A stretch of DNA of 64,000 bases from CAVXDY01 sp963721335 (lineage in GTDB: Bacteria; Actinomycetota; Thermoleophilia; Miltoncostaeales; Miltoncostaeaceae): the NCBI GenBank assembly GCA_963721335.1, contig CAVRIV010000008.1, forward strand, positions 372,001 through 436,000. Direction: 5' to 3'. The notes under the pieces are model-generated. The model was not told the DNA's origin and did no database searches. It saw only the letters and a list, made by a program, of their open reading frames with translations. Shown one piece after another: positions 23,001 through 34,031 of this stretch (position 1 is its first letter; each line of letters begins with the position of its first letter). The position numbers and the translations under genes are program-made.

Positions 23001-26000
23001 TGCCGCGGCGGGACGACCTGCACACCATCCTGCTCCTGGGCAGCGGCCCGATCGTCATCGGCCAGGCCGGCGAGTTCGACTACTCGGGCACCCAGGCCGC
23101 GACCGCCCTGCGCGACGAGGGCTACCGGGTCGTGCTGGTCAACTCCAACCCGGCCACGATCATGACCGACCCCTCGGTGGCCGACCGCACCTACGTGGAG
23201 CCGCTCGACGCCGAGGCCGTCGAGGAGGTGATCGCCATCGAGCGCCCCGACGCGCTGCTGCCCACCCTGGGCGGCCAGACGGCGCTGAACCTGGCGATGG
23301 AGCTCGCCGCGTCGGGGGTCCTCGAGCGCTACGGCGTGGAGCTGATCGGCGCCGACGTGGAGGCCATCCGCCGCGCCGAGGACCGCGAGGCGTTCCGCGA
23401 CACGATGGCCGCCGCCGGCCTCGCGGTGCCGGACAGCCGCGTGGTGACCGACCTGGAGTCGGGGCGGGCCGCGGCCCGGGAGCTGGGCCTGCCGGTCATC
23501 CTCCGTCCGGGCTTCACCCTGGGCGGCGAGGGGGGAGGGGCGGCGCACACCCCCGAGGAGCTCGAGGAGCGGCTGCGCAGCGCGCTCGACGCGAGCCCCA
23601 TCGGCCAGGTGCTGGTGGAGCGCTCGGTGCTGGGGTGGGCCGAGATCGAGCTCGAGGTCGTGCGCGACTCGGCGGACAACGCGGTCGTGATCTGCTCGAT
23701 CGAGAACCTCGACCCGATGGGGGTCCACACCGGCGACTCGGTGACCGTGGCTCCCGTGATGACCCTCTCCGACCCCGAGCTGCAGACGCTGCGCGACGCG
23801 TCCATCGCCGTGATCCGCGCGGTGGGCGTCGCCACGGGCGGCGCCAACGTGCAGTTCGCGCTCGACCGCGACGACGGGCGAGATGGTCGTCATCGAGATG
23901 AACCCGAGGGTCTCGCGCAGCTCCGCGCTGGCGTCGAAGGCGACCGGCTTCCCGATCGCCAAGGTCGCGGCCCGCCTGGCGGTGGGCTACACGCTCGACG
24001 AGCTTCCCAACGAGATCACCGGCGTCACGCCGGCCAGCTTCGAGCCCACCCTGGACTACGTGGCGGTGAAGGTGCCCCGCTTCGCCTTCGAGAAGCTCCC
24101 CGGCGCCGACACGGAGCTGACGACCCACATGAAGAGCGTGGGCGAGGTGCTGGCGCTGGGCCGCACCTTCGGGCAGGCCTTCGGGAAGGCCATGGCCGGT
24201 CGCGAGCTGGACGTCGCGCCGCGGACTCCGGCGGACGTGGAGGAGGCGCTGACCCTGCTGCGCACACCCTCGTGGGACCGCTACGACCTGATCCTGTGGG
24301 CGCTCGAGCGCGGCGCCGGCGTGGCGCGGCTGCACGAGGCCACGGGCGTGGACCCGTGGTTCCTCGGCGAGCTGGCCGCGCTGGCCGAGGCCCGGGCGGC
24401 GGTGCGCGGCCCGCTCGACGCGCTCGACGCGGCAGCCCTCCGCGCCGCCCGGCGCGCGGGGCTCAGCGACCGTGACCTGGCCGACGCCACCGGCTCCGAC
24501 GAGGCCGGCGTGTGGGCGCGCCGGCGCGCGCTCGGCGTGCGGCCGACGCTCCACGCCGTGGACACCTGCGGCGCCGAGTTCGCGGCGCTCACGCCCTACT
24601 ACTACTCGGCCTTCGAGAGCGAGAGCGAGCTCGCCCGCGACGACCGGCCGGCCATCGTGGTGCTGGGCTCGGGCCCCAACCGCATCGGCCAGGGGATCGA
24701 GTTCGACTACTGCTGCGTGCACGCCGCCCTGACCGCGCGCGAGCTGGGATACGCGGCCGTGATGGTCAACTGCAACCCCGAGACGGTCTCGACGGACCAC
24801 GGAGTGAGCGACCGTCTCTACCTCGAGCCGGTGACGATCGGCTCGGTGCTCGACATCTGCGCGGCCGAGCAGCCGGTGGGCGTGGTGACCCAGCTGGGCG
24901 GGCAGACCCCGCTGAGGCTGGCGCGCGGGCTCGCGGCCGAGGGGGTGCCCTTGCTGGGGACCCCGCCCGAGTCGATCGACCTCGCGGAGGACCGCGGGCG
25001 CTTCGGGCGCCTGCTGAGCGAGCTCGGCCTGGAGGCGCCGCCCTGGGCGGTCGCCCACGGGCCCGAGGAGGCGCTCGCGGCCGCGGCCGAGGTGGGCTAC
25101 CCCGTGCTGGTGCGCCCGTCCTACGTGCTCGGCGGCCGCGCCATGGCGATCTGCGACTCGCCCGAGGCGCTGCACGACTACATCGCCCGCGAGGGGGCGG
25201 CCGGCGTGCTGCTGGTCGACCGCTTCCTGGAGAACGCCACCGAGTACGACGTCGACGCGCTCTGCGACGGCACCGACTGCTGGACCGCCGCGGTGATGGA
25301 GCACGTCGAGGCGGCGGGCGTCCACTCCGGCGACTCGGCGTGCGTGCTCCCTCCCCAGGGCGCGGGCCCGGCCCTCGTGGCGGAGCTCGAGGATCAGACG
25401 GCCGCCCTCGCCCGGGGCCTCGGCGCGGTGGGCCTGGTGAACGTGCAGTTCGCCGTGCGCGAGGGGCGCGTCTTCGTGATCGAGGCCAACCCCCGGGCGT
25501 CGCGCACCGTGCCCTTCGTGGCGAAGGCCACCGGCGTCCCCCTGGTGCGCCACGCCGTGCGCGTGATGCTGGGCACTCCTCTCGGAGAGCTCGGGCTGCC
25601 GGTCGCGGCCCCCGCCCGGCGCGTGGCGGTGAAGGAGGCGGTGCTCCCGTTCGCCCGGTTCCCCGGCGCCGATCCGGTGCTCGGCCCGGAGATGCGAGCG
25701 ACCGGGGAGGTGATGGGCCTCGGCGGCAGCTTCGCCGAGGCGTTCGCCAAGGCGCAGCGCGCCGCCGGCCAGGCCCTGCCCCGGAGCGGGGCCGCGTTCA
25801 TCTCGGCGCGCGACGCCGACAAGCCGCGGGCCGTGGCCCTGGCGGCGCGCCTCGCGGCCTCCGGCCTCGACCTGGTGGCCACCTCGGGGACCGCCTCCGC
25901 GCTGTCGGCCGCCGGCCTGCCGGTGCGGGTGGTGCGCAAGATCTCGGAGGCCGGGTCGCCGCACGTGGGCGAGCTCATCGCCCGCGGCGAGATCGCGCTG

Positions 26001-26231
26001 GTGGTCAACACCCCCCGCGGCGGACGGGGAGCCCGGACCGACGGCTACGCGATCCGCGCGGGCGCGATCCGCGCCGGGATTCCGTGCATCACCACCATCG
26101 ACGCGGCCGAGGCCGCGGCGGCGGCCGTCGCGGCCGGCGGCGCCGGGCGGCCCGCGGCGCTGCAGGACGGGATCCATTACGGAGTCGCGGGAACCGCCTT
26201 CCGGCCGAGGCTCGCCACTGCCTCAGGCTGA
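23000..26231 (+). CDS. carB: carbamoyl-phosphate synthase large chain, frame broken
   Basis: Makes carbamoyl phosphate from bicarbonate, two ATP and ammonia; first enzyme of pyrimidine synthesis and a precursor for arginine. About 1077 residues. First ATP-grasp half: ILLLGSGPIVIGQAGEFDYS, then NPATIMTDPSVADRTYVEPL; second half: IVVLGSGPNRIGQGIEFDYC, then CNPETVSTDHGVSDRLYLEP; C-terminal MGS regulatory domain with ALVVNTPRGG. The frame breaks near 23877: GACGGGCGAG needs one G fewer to give GEMVVIEMNPRVSRSSAL. The span is 3x1077+1. Everything else is intact, so I treat it as functional. Confidence 0.95.
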
Positions 26232-26239
26232 ACCTGAGG
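26221..26239 (+). terminator. hairpin at the end of the pyr operon
   Basis: CCTCAGG-CTGAA-CCTGAGG, a perfect 7-bp stem with a 5-base loop that contains the carB stop codon. No T-tract follows. Position between carB and the mihF promoter fits a terminator or an mRNA 3' end stabiliser. Confidence 0.45.
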
Positions 26240-26321
26240 GAGAGATTCTCTGAGAACCTTACATTCGTGGCTTAGCCTGCAACAAGCGTGAAAAGTGCGT
26301 AAAACGGCTGCAAAGAGGCCC

Positions 26322-26351
26322 TTGCGAGGCCGCGCAAAGCGCGCCTAGAAT
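26322..26351 (+). promoter_or_regulatory. mihF promoter, probably leaderless
   Basis: TTGCGA (26322-26327), 18-bp spacer, TAGAAT (26346-26351), a good sigma-70 type promoter. The -10 box ends nine bases before the mihF ATG (26361) and no ribosome site is present, so transcription would begin at or within a few bases of the start codon. Confidence 0.7.
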
Positions 26352-26360
26352 GGCGCGGCG

Positions 26361-26696
26361 ATGGCCACAACTACCGCAAAACCTCAAACACAGGCCCCGG
26401 AGCGCTCGCTGGACCAGCGGATGGAGGCCCTTCGCCGGGCGAACGAGATTCGTTCCCGCAGGGCACAGTTGAAGAAAGATCTGAAGAGCGGGCGAACGTC
26501 CATCGGGAGCGTCATCTCGAACCCGCCCGACTTCGTACTCACGGCCAAGGTGTTTGACATGCTGATGGCCGTTCCGAAGTACGGGAAGGTCAAGGCGACC
26601 AGATTCCTGAACACCTGCCGCATATCGCAGGGAAAGACGATCGGGGGCCTGTCCGATCGGCAGCGCGGCGAGCTTCTGGAGCTACTGCACCGGTAG
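26361..26696 (+). CDS. mihF: actinobacterial integration host factor
   Basis: Small nucleoid-associated protein of Actinomycetota, needed in mycobacteria and streptomycetes for chromosome organisation and for phage integration. 111 residues with the family helices ALRRANEIRSRRAQLKKDLK, the GRTSIGSVISNPPDF segment and the helix-two-turn-helix KVFDMLMAVPKYGKVKATRF followed by LNTCRISQGKTIGGLSDRQR. Location directly before gmk is the conserved actinobacterial order. A promoter sits immediately before the ATG. Confidence 0.96.
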   Translation: MATTTAKPQTQAPERSLDQRMEALRRANEIRSRRAQLKKDLKSGRTSIGSVISNPPDFVLTAKVFDMLMAVPKYGKVKATRFLNTCRISQGKTIGGLSDRQRGELLELLHR

Positions 26697-26719
26697 CACC
26701 TGCTGCGCGCGTCATCATC

Positions 26720-27271
26720 GTGTCGGGACCGTCGGGGGCGGGGAAGGGGACCCTGATCGAGGGCATCCTTCCCCGCTTTCCGCACGTCGAGGTGGCGGTC
26801 TCCGCCACGACCCGTCCGATCCGCCCCGGGGAGGTCGACGGGCGGGAGTACCACTTCCTCACCCCGGAGGAGTTCGAGGCCCGCGTGAGCGCCGGAGCGT
26901 TCCTGGAGCACGTCACCTACGCGGGCAACCGCTACGGCACCCTGCGCGCGGAGGTGGACCGCATCATCGCGGCCGGCCGCTGGCCGCTGGTGGAGATCGA
27001 GCTCGCCGGGGCCCGGGCCGTGCGCGCGAACGAGCCCGGGGCGGTCGCCGTCTTCATCGCGCCGCCCTCGCTCTCCGAGCTCGAGCGGCGGCTGGCGCGC
27101 CGCGGCACCGACAGCGAGGGGGCCATCGCGCAGCGCCTGGCGACCAGCAGGGTGGAGCTCGAGGCCATGAACGAGTTCGACCACGTCATCGTCAACGAGG
27201 AGGTCGGCGCCGCCATCGAGGAGCTCGCGCGCGTGATCGCCACCGCGACCGGCCGGGACCCGCATGGCTGA
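26720..27271 (+). CDS. gmk: guanylate kinase
   Basis: Phosphorylates GMP to GDP. P-loop GPSGAGKGTL, GMP-binding SATTRPIRPGEVDGREYHF, and lid RRGTDSEGAIAQRL are present. The annotated GTG gives 183 residues but begins in the middle of the first strand (the frame upstream reads VIIVSGPSG), and there is no ATG, GTG or TTG further up before the mihF stop. The true start may be a rare codon or be hidden by a base error. Overlaps coaBC by eight bases. Confidence 0.93.
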   Translation: MSGPSGAGKGTLIEGILPRFPHVEVAVSATTRPIRPGEVDGREYHFLTPEEFEARVSAGAFLEHVTYAGNRYGTLRAEVDRIIAAGRWPLVEIELAGARAVRANEPGAVAVFIAPPSLSELERRLARRGTDSEGAIAQRLATSRVELEAMNEFDHVIVNEEVGAAIEELARVIATATGRDPHG

Positions 27272-28457
27272 CGTCCTGCTGGGCGTCTCGGGCGGCATCG
27301 CCGCCTACAAGTCGGTCGACCTGCTGCGCATCCTCCAGCGCCGGGGCCACGACGTGCGCGTCGTCATGACCCGGGCCGCGCGGCGCTTCGTGGGCCCCGC
27401 CACCTTCGCCGCGCTCTCGGGCCACCCCGTGGGCGTCGACCTGTTCGGTGCCGAGGAACGGCCGGGCTACGACCACCTGGAGCTCGCGCGCGGCTCCGAC
27501 CTGCTGCTGGTCGCCCCGGCGTCGGCCAACACGGTGGCCCGGATGGCGGCGGGCCTCGGGGACGGCCTGCTCGGCGCGGTGCACCTGGCCTTCGACGGCC
27601 CGGTGCTGATCGCGCCCGCGATGAACACCCGCATGTACCTCCACCCGGCCACGGTCGACAACCTGGCGTTGCTCGTCGCCCGCGGCGTCCAGGTCATCCC
27701 GCCGGGCACGGGCCTGCTCGCCGACGGCGAGACGGGGGTGGGCCGGCTGGCCGATCCGGCCGAGATCGCCGACGCCGTGGACGCGCGCCTCGCCGGGGCC
27801 GGGAGCCTGGCCGGGCGCCGGGTCCTGGTGAGCGCCGGCGGCACCCGCGAGCCCATCGACCCGGTGCGCTACCTCGGCAACCGCTCCAGCGGGCGCATGG
27901 GGTGGGCCGTGGCAGAGGCGGCCCGGCGGCGCGGGGGGGAGGTGACCGTGCTCGCCTCCAACGTCGAGCTGGCCCGCCACCCCGACATCCGGTACATCGA
28001 CGCCCCGACGGCCGCCGAGCTGCACCGCGCGGCCCGCGCGGCGTTCCCGTCCTGCGACGTCCTGGTGATGGCGGCGGCCGTCGCCGACTTCCGCCCGGGC
28101 GCGCCCCGGGAGGGGAAGATCGACCGGTCGGCCGAGGGCTCCCTGGCGCTCGACCTGGTGCCGACCGAGGACATCCTGGCCGACCTCGCGGGACGCCGGG
28201 AGCGCCAGGTGCTGGTGGGCTTCGCCGCCGAGCACGGCGCGACGGGCCTCGAGCGGGCCCGCGCCAAGCGCGAGCGCAAGGGCCTGGACCTGGTGGTGCA
28301 CAACGACGTCTCACGCGACGGCGTGGGCTTCGGCTCGCGGCAGAACGAGATCACGATCATCGGCGCCGACGGCGAGGAGGCGCTGCCGCGCATGAGCAAG
28401 GAGGCCTGCGCCGAGCGCATCCTGGACGCGGTGCTGCCCCTGCTGGCGGACAGCTAG
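27264..28457 (+). CDS. coaBC: bifunctional CoaBC (PPCS / PPC decarboxylase)
   Basis: Coenzyme A pathway: ligation of 4'-phosphopantothenate with cysteine and decarboxylation of the product. 397 residues. N-terminal flavoprotein decarboxylase: VLLGVSGGIAAYKSVDLLR, LLVAPASANTVARMA, and the active-site APAMNTRMY. C-terminal synthetase: VLVSAGGTREPIDPVRYLGN, then RSSGRMGWAVAEAA and AAAVADFRP. The gap gene rpoZ, often between gmk and coaBC in actinomycetes, is missing here. The TAG stop is the first part of a 162-bp inverted-repeat element. Confidence 0.96.
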   Translation: MADVLLGVSGGIAAYKSVDLLRILQRRGHDVRVVMTRAARRFVGPATFAALSGHPVGVDLFGAEERPGYDHLELARGSDLLLVAPASANTVARMAAGLGDGLLGAVHLAFDGPVLIAPAMNTRMYLHPATVDNLALLVARGVQVIPPGTGLLADGETGVGRLADPAEIADAVDARLAGAGSLAGRRVLVSAGGTREPIDPVRYLGNRSSGRMGWAVAEAARRRGGEVTVLASNVELARHPDIRYIDAPTAAELHRAARAAFPSCDVLVMAAAVADFRPGAPREGKIDRSAEGSLALDLVPTEDILADLAGRRERQVLVGFAAEHGATGLERARAKRERKGLDLVVHNDVSRDGVGFGSRQNEITIIGADGEEALPRMSKEACAERILDAVLPLLADS

Positions 28458-28616
28458 TGTCCTGAGTCGTTGGTTCGTATGCGGTTCCCGAGCGAATCTC
28501 CAGCGAGACAAGGACGCAGATCCCCCGCAATATCGGGAATATTGTGGGGGTCGAGGACGCTGTATTCGCGATGAGATGCAGCCGGGAACTGCCACGCGAT
28601 CAGCGACTCAGGACAC

Positions 28617-28617
<1 letters not shown>
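28456..28617. mobile_element. 162-bp MITE-like palindromic element
   Basis: Perfect 14-bp terminal inverted repeats AGTGTCCTGAGTCG (28456-28469) and its complement (28604-28617). The next bases inwards are also related (GTTCCCG...ATCTC on both arms), and the middle forms a second hairpin, CCCCCGCAATAT / ATATTGTGGGGG around 28525. No coding capacity. This is the architecture of a miniature inverted-repeat element. The left end overlaps the coaBC stop and the right end abuts the start of moxR. No clear target duplication is seen. It could instead work as a structured RNA or terminator. Confidence 0.7.
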
Positions 28618-29642
<1,025 letters not shown>

Positions 29643-29646
<4 letters not shown>

Positions 29647-30821
29647 GCCGGGCGCAGGGCCCGCCGGCGCGCGCCGTGGCCCTGGCCGCCGCCGGGGCGG
29701 CCGCGCTGGTGGCCAGCCGCGGGTTCGGCACCCCGGCCCTCGCCACGCTGGGCGTCGGCCTGGTGGCCCTCCCGGTCCTCGTCACGGTGCTCGTCTGGGC
29801 CGCGGCCGGCGGCCTGCAGGTGCACCGGAGGATCTCGCCCGCGCGCTGCCGGGCGGGCGACCAGGTCGATGTGCGCCTGGTGCTCTCGGGGTGGCCCACG
29901 CGGGTCGGGCTCGACCGGCTGCTCGACATCGCGCTCGACCCGGGTCTGGGCACCGCGGACCTCGCCGGGGCCGCGCGCCGGGACGGGGTGTGGGTGTGGC
30001 GGCTCGCGCGGGCGGCGCGCGGCGACCACCAGCTGCCCCCACCGGTGGCCCACGTCGGTGACCCCTTCGGCCTGGCCCGCCGCTCGCGCGCCGGCGCCGG
30101 CGGCCAGAGCCTGCTGGTCGTGCCCCGGGCCCCGCGCCTGGAGCGCCTCGGGCTGGAGGCCACCACGCCCGGGGGAGGGCTGCGGCGCCGGCGGATGGTC
30201 GCCGGGTTCGGAGAGCTCGAGCGCGTCCGCGACTACCGCGCCGGCGACCCGCTCTCCCGGGTCCACTGGGCGCAGACCGCCAAGCGCGGGCGCCTGCAGA
30301 CCAAGGAGCTGAGGGCCTCCGAGGGTCCGGGCAAGGCGGTGATGCTCCTGCTGGACGCCTCCGGGGAGGGCGGGGAGGACTTCGAGACCGCCGTCACCGC
30401 CACCGCCGCCCTCGCGCGTCATCTGGCCGAGCGCGGCGAGCGCCTGGCCCTGGTCCACACCGGCGACCGGCCCGTGCGCCTGACCTCGGGCAGGGCGACC
30501 TGGCCCGCGGTGGAGATCGCGCTCGCGCGCGTGACCCCCGGGGGGCGGCGGGAGCTGGCCCTGGCGCTCCGCTCCGAGAGCGCCGCCCCGGAGGTGCCGG
30601 AGCTGATCGTCGTTGTCACCAGCGAGCTGGGCTCGGGCCTGCCCAGCGCGGTGGCCGGGGCGCGGGCCGCGGGCATCGCGGTGGCCGTCGTGCTGACCGG
30701 GCGGGCCGCCGCCGCGGCCCCCGATCTCGAGCGAGCCGGAGCCGGGGTCACGGTCGTCCCGAGCGCCGCCGACGTGGCGGCCGCGCTCGCCGCCGACCGG
30801 GAGCGCGTCGGTGCCGCCTAG
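29643..30821 (+). CDS. DUF58 domain membrane protein
   Basis: 392-residue partner of the MoxR ATPase. Two N-terminal membrane helices (VALAAAGAAALVASRGFG, LATLGVGLVALPVLVTVLVW), a beta-rich middle, the DUF58 signature RVRDYRAGDPLSRVHWAQTA, and a von Willebrand-like fold with VMLLLDASGEGGEDFETAV and LIVVVTSELG. GTG start overlapping the MoxR stop. Proteins of this kind act with MoxR and transglutaminase-like proteins at the cell envelope; the exact function is unknown. Confidence 0.88.
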
Positions 30822-33186
30822 GGACCAACGGTCCGTCGCCGGGCCCCTCCTGGGCGCCGCCCTCGCGATCCTGATCCTGGCGACGGCGTGGTCGGGGCTC
30901 GTCACGGACGTCGGGGTGGGCCACCTGCTGGCTCTCTGCCTGGTGGCCGCCCTGCCCGCGGTCGCCGCCCTGTCGCCCCGTGGGGCGCGTCCGGCAGCCG
31001 TCGTGGCGGTCATCCTCGCCGTGGCCCTCGCCCTCGGCCTGGCGCTGCGGCGCTCGGCGTGGGACCTCCTGCGCCTGCAGGGAGACGCCTGGTCGGCGGC
31101 CCGGGAGATCGTGCCCGAGGGGCTGCGGCAGGGGAGCAACGAGGGCCTTCCGGTGTCGCCCGCCGAGCACCCCGAGCTGGTCGCGCTGCTCGACGTGGGC
31201 CTGGTGGCGCTCGCGGCCACGGCGGCCTGGCAGATCGTGGTCCGGCGGCGGCCGGTGGCCGGCCTGGTGGCGGTATGCGTGGGCCTCGCCTACCGATGGA
31301 CCGTGGAGCCCCCCGCCCAGGCCGCCGCCGCCGGCGCCCTCGCCCTCGCCGCCCTGGCCGCCGTCCTCGCCCTGGCCTCCTGGGAGGGCGGGGGGGCCGA
31401 GCGGGCCTTCCGGCGGCTGGGCGGCGCGCTGGTGCTCGGCGGTGTGTCGGTGGCGCTCGCCGCGAGCTTCGGCTCCGGCCCGGCGCAGGCGGGCGACGCC
31501 TGGTGGGCCTGGAAGAAATGGGAGATCGGGGTCAGCGACCGCACGGGGGCCTCGCTGGACTTCGGGCAGGGCTACGGGGTCCTGGACTGGCCGGACGAGC
31601 CGCGGGTCGCCCTCACGGTCGACTCCCCGCGCGCCCTGCCGCTGCGGGCGGTGAGCCTCGACGAGTTCGACGGGGTCGCCTTCGCCGGCGCGGGCGGCGG
31701 GGGAGGGCCCTCGCAGGCGCTGCCCGTCGAGGACGGCGTCATCGACATCGGCAACGCCGCCGGGGATTTCGGTGACCCCCTCACCCAGCGCGTGACCCTG
31801 ACCGCCTCGAGCTCCCAGCTCGTGCTCGCATCCGGGCGCCCCCAGCGCATCCGCGGGCCGTTCCAGGGGGCGTCGGCCATCCTCGGTGACGCCGTCCGGG
31901 TCGCCGATCGGCTCCAGCCCGGCCAGTCCTACACGGTCGAGACGCTGATCCCGCAGCCCACCCCGGCCGAGCTCATGACGGCCCGCGCGTACAGCCCGGT
32001 CGACACGCCCGCAGGCGAGACCCGTCTGCGCGCGACGCTGTCCGACCCGCCCGTGGACGTGCCGCTCTGGGAGAGCGGGGGCCCCGAACCCGCCGACTCC
32101 CTCCTCGGGCCCTACGCGCCCGTCCGCGAGCTCGCGCGCTCGGTCGCCGGCGACGCGGCCACGCCGTACGCCGCGGTCAACCACATCGAGTCCTACCTGC
32201 GCCGGAGCTACACCTACGACGAGGCCCCGCCGTTCCCCACCAGCCTTCCCGACGGCATCGCCGGGGGATGGCCCGAGAACCGTCCGCCCCTGGTGGACTT
32301 CCTCCTCAACAGCCGCCGCGGCTTCTGCCAGCAGTTCGCCGGGGCCATGACGGTGATGCTGCGCTCGCTGGGGATCCCGGCGCGGGTGGCGGTGGGCTAC
32401 ACCGCCGGGCGCTTCGACCCCGACAGTGAGGTCTACCTCGTGCTCGACCGCGACGCCCACTCGTGGGTGGAGGTGTGGTTCCCGAACACGGGCTGGATCC
32501 CGTTCGACCCCACGCCGGGGCGCTCGGTCCCGAACCCCGCCTCGGTCTCCTCCCCCGACTACGCGCCGAGCCGCATCGACGTCTCCGTGAGCGGCCTCGC
32601 GGGGTCGGCGGTGGGGGCGGCCGAGGACACGCGGCCCCCGACGCCCGTGACCCCCGTGCCCGAGCTGGAACCCGACCCGGTGACCGCGCCCGCCCTGGCG
32701 GAGGGCGGGGGGTCGGCCGTGTGGCCGTGGGTGATCGCGGGCCTCGCGGCGCTCCTGCTGGTCGCCCCGGCGATCCGCCTCGCCCGCCGCCTGCGCCGCC
32801 GCCTGGCGGGCGGCGAGCGCGACCGGACCGTGGCCGCCGTGCGCGACCTGGAGGCGTCGCTCGCCGAGCTCGGCTGGTCGTCCGACCCGGCCGCGTCGGC
32901 CGACGAGCGGGCCGCCCTCGTGCGGGGGCGCACCGGAGTCGATCCCACGCAGCTCTACCGGCGGGCCAGCCGCGCGCGCTTCGACCCGAGCCCGCTCCCG
33001 GCCGGCTCGGCGGCCGCCGCGTGGCGCGAGGCGCGCCGCCTGCGCCGGGCCGTCGCCCGGCGCAGCTCCTGGCGCCGGCGTCTGCTGGCCGCCCTGGGTC
33101 TCGCGCGGCCGTGGCGCGGTACCGTAAGGCGATGGACTCGTCCGCCGAGGCCTACGACGCCTTCCGCCACGGCGAGTGGCTCCTGA
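30811..33186 (+). CDS. TgpA-like transglutaminase domain membrane protein
   Basis: 791-residue membrane protein. About six N-terminal helices (residues 10-210), a large extracytoplasmic region with the transglutaminase-like core at about 490-570, and a helix near 640-660. Catalytic cysteine in SRRGFCQQFAGAMTVMLRSL, histidine in RDAHSWVEVWFPNTGWIPFD and the aspartate-type residue in PFDPTPG. A Pro/Thr-rich linker follows. It overlaps DUF58 by 11 bases and the TPR gene by 55 bases. Likely a peptide-processing or crosslinking protein at the membrane together with MoxR and DUF58. Confidence 0.88.
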   Translation: MPPRDQRSVAGPLLGAALAILILATAWSGLVTDVGVGHLLALCLVAALPAVAALSPRGARPAAVVAVILAVALALGLALRRSAWDLLRLQGDAWSAAREIVPEGLRQGSNEGLPVSPAEHPELVALLDVGLVALAATAAWQIVVRRRPVAGLVAVCVGLAYRWTVEPPAQAAAAGALALAALAAVLALASWEGGGAERAFRRLGGALVLGGVSVALAASFGSGPAQAGDAWWAWKKWEIGVSDRTGASLDFGQGYGVLDWPDEPRVALTVDSPRALPLRAVSLDEFDGVAFAGAGGGGGPSQALPVEDGVIDIGNAAGDFGDPLTQRVTLTASSSQLVLASGRPQRIRGPFQGASAILGDAVRVADRLQPGQSYTVETLIPQPTPAELMTARAYSPVDTPAGETRLRATLSDPPVDVPLWESGGPEPADSLLGPYAPVRELARSVAGDAATPYAAVNHIESYLRRSYTYDEAPPFPTSLPDGIAGGWPENRPPLVDFLLNSRRGFCQQFAGAMTVMLRSLGIPARVAVGYTAGRFDPDSEVYLVLDRDAHSWVEVWFPNTGWIPFDPTPGRSVPNPASVSSPDYAPSRIDVSVSGLAGSAVGAAEDTRPPTPVTPVPELEPDPVTAPALAEGGGSAVWPWVIAGLAALLLVAPAIRLARRLRRRLAGGERDRTVAAVRDLEASLAELGWSSDPAASADERAALVRGRTGVDPTQLYRRASRARFDPSPLPAGSAAAAWREARRLRRAVARRSSWRRRLLAALGLARPWRGTVRRWTRPPRPTTPSATASGS

Positions 33187-33458
33187 GCGCACGCGAGTTC
33201 CGCCAGGCGGCGGTGGCCCTCGAGCGGGCGAAGGCCCTCGAGCCGGACAAGGGCTCCATCCGGGAGGCCCTCGGCCGCGCCTACCTGTCGTCGCGCGCCT
33301 ACCACCGGGCCGCCGAGGAGTTCGCGGCGGCGGTGGAGCTCGCTCCCACCGACGGGTACGCGCACTACGGCCTGGCGCGCTCGCTGGAGCGCCTCGGCGA
33401 CCCGCTGGCCGCCCGCCACTACCGGCTGGCGCGCTTCTTCGGCACGGGGTTGGAGTAA
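33132..33458 (+). CDS. small TPR protein
   Basis: 108-residue protein made of about three tetratricopeptide repeats: AYDAFRHGEWLLSAREFRQA, AVALERAKALEPDKGSIREA, YLSSRAYHRAAEEFAAAVEL and GYAHYGLARSLERLGDPLAA. TPR units bind protein partners. It starts at ATG 33132 inside the 3' end of the transglutaminase gene, which supports co-expression with the MoxR cluster. Confidence 0.82.
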   Translation: MDSSAEAYDAFRHGEWLLSAREFRQAAVALERAKALEPDKGSIREALGRAYLSSRAYHRAAEEFAAAVELAPTDGYAHYGLARSLERLGDPLAARHYRLARFFGTGLE

Positions 33459-33483
33459 CCCCTCGGCCGCGGGTGGGGGCGAC

Positions 33484-33978
33484 TCAAACGCCGGCGTCGG
33501 ATCGCCTCCTGGGGGGTCTCGCCGCGGCGTCCTTGCCGCTCTCAACCGACGCCGGCTGGGGTCCGAACCTTGTCCCCTCGGGGATCTCGAAGCCCATCCG
33601 CACCACGCTCTCGAAGGTCTCGTCCACCAGCGTGCTGAGCGAGCCCAGCAGGCCGTCCAGGCCGTCCACGTCGAGGCCGGCGAGGGGGGTGTCGGCGAGG
33701 AGGTAGAGGTCGCCGTCGTCGTCGATGGCGAACCGCCAGCCGCGGGTGTCCAGGTTCTTGCGCAGGAGGCGCCGGTAGACCGACTCGTGATCCCGGTCGG
33801 GCCCGCGCATGAAGAAGACGGCCACCGTGAGGGTGCGCTCACGGGCGGTCAGCAGGGCGCTCACGGCGCCCCGCTTCGCCGACGGCACCCGGACCCCCCA
33901 TTCGCGCTCGCCGCGGCGCTCGGCCTCGGCGCCGATCTCGTCGAGGTGGCCGGAGATGCGGTCGGGGTCGGCGTCCAT
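33484..33978 (-). CDS. YbjN domain protein
   Basis: 164-residue protein of the YbjN (type III secretion chaperone-like) fold, role unknown. Features: RISGHLDEIGAEAERRGERE, strands LLTARERTLTVAVFFMRGPD, then RRLLRKNLDTRGWRFAIDDDG, DLYLLADTPLAGLDVDGL and SLSTLVDETFESVVRMGF. ATG 33978 chosen over an upstream in-frame ATG-less stretch. The tail after ESG is Arg-rich. Divergent from dtd. Confidence 0.8.
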   Translation of the reverse strand: MDADPDRISGHLDEIGAEAERRGEREWGVRVPSAKRGAVSALLTARERTLTVAVFFMRGPDRDHESVYRRLLRKNLDTRGWRFAIDDDGDLYLLADTPLAGLDVDGLDGLLGSLSTLVDETFESVVRMGFEIPEGTRFGPQPASVESGKDAAARPPRRRSDAGV

Positions 33979-34031
33979 CGCGAGCGATGCTACCCCCGAT
34001 CCCCACGGGCGCCGCACTAGCATCCGCCGGG

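Noticed and set aside
21231..26177. Very long minus-strand frames opposite carA and carB
   Set aside because: Antisense shadows; composition rich in His, Arg and Gly, no motif; plus strand has complete known enzymes.
30888..31775. Plus-strand Gly/Arg frame inside the transglutaminase gene
   Set aside because: Alternative-frame shadow of a clear membrane protein.
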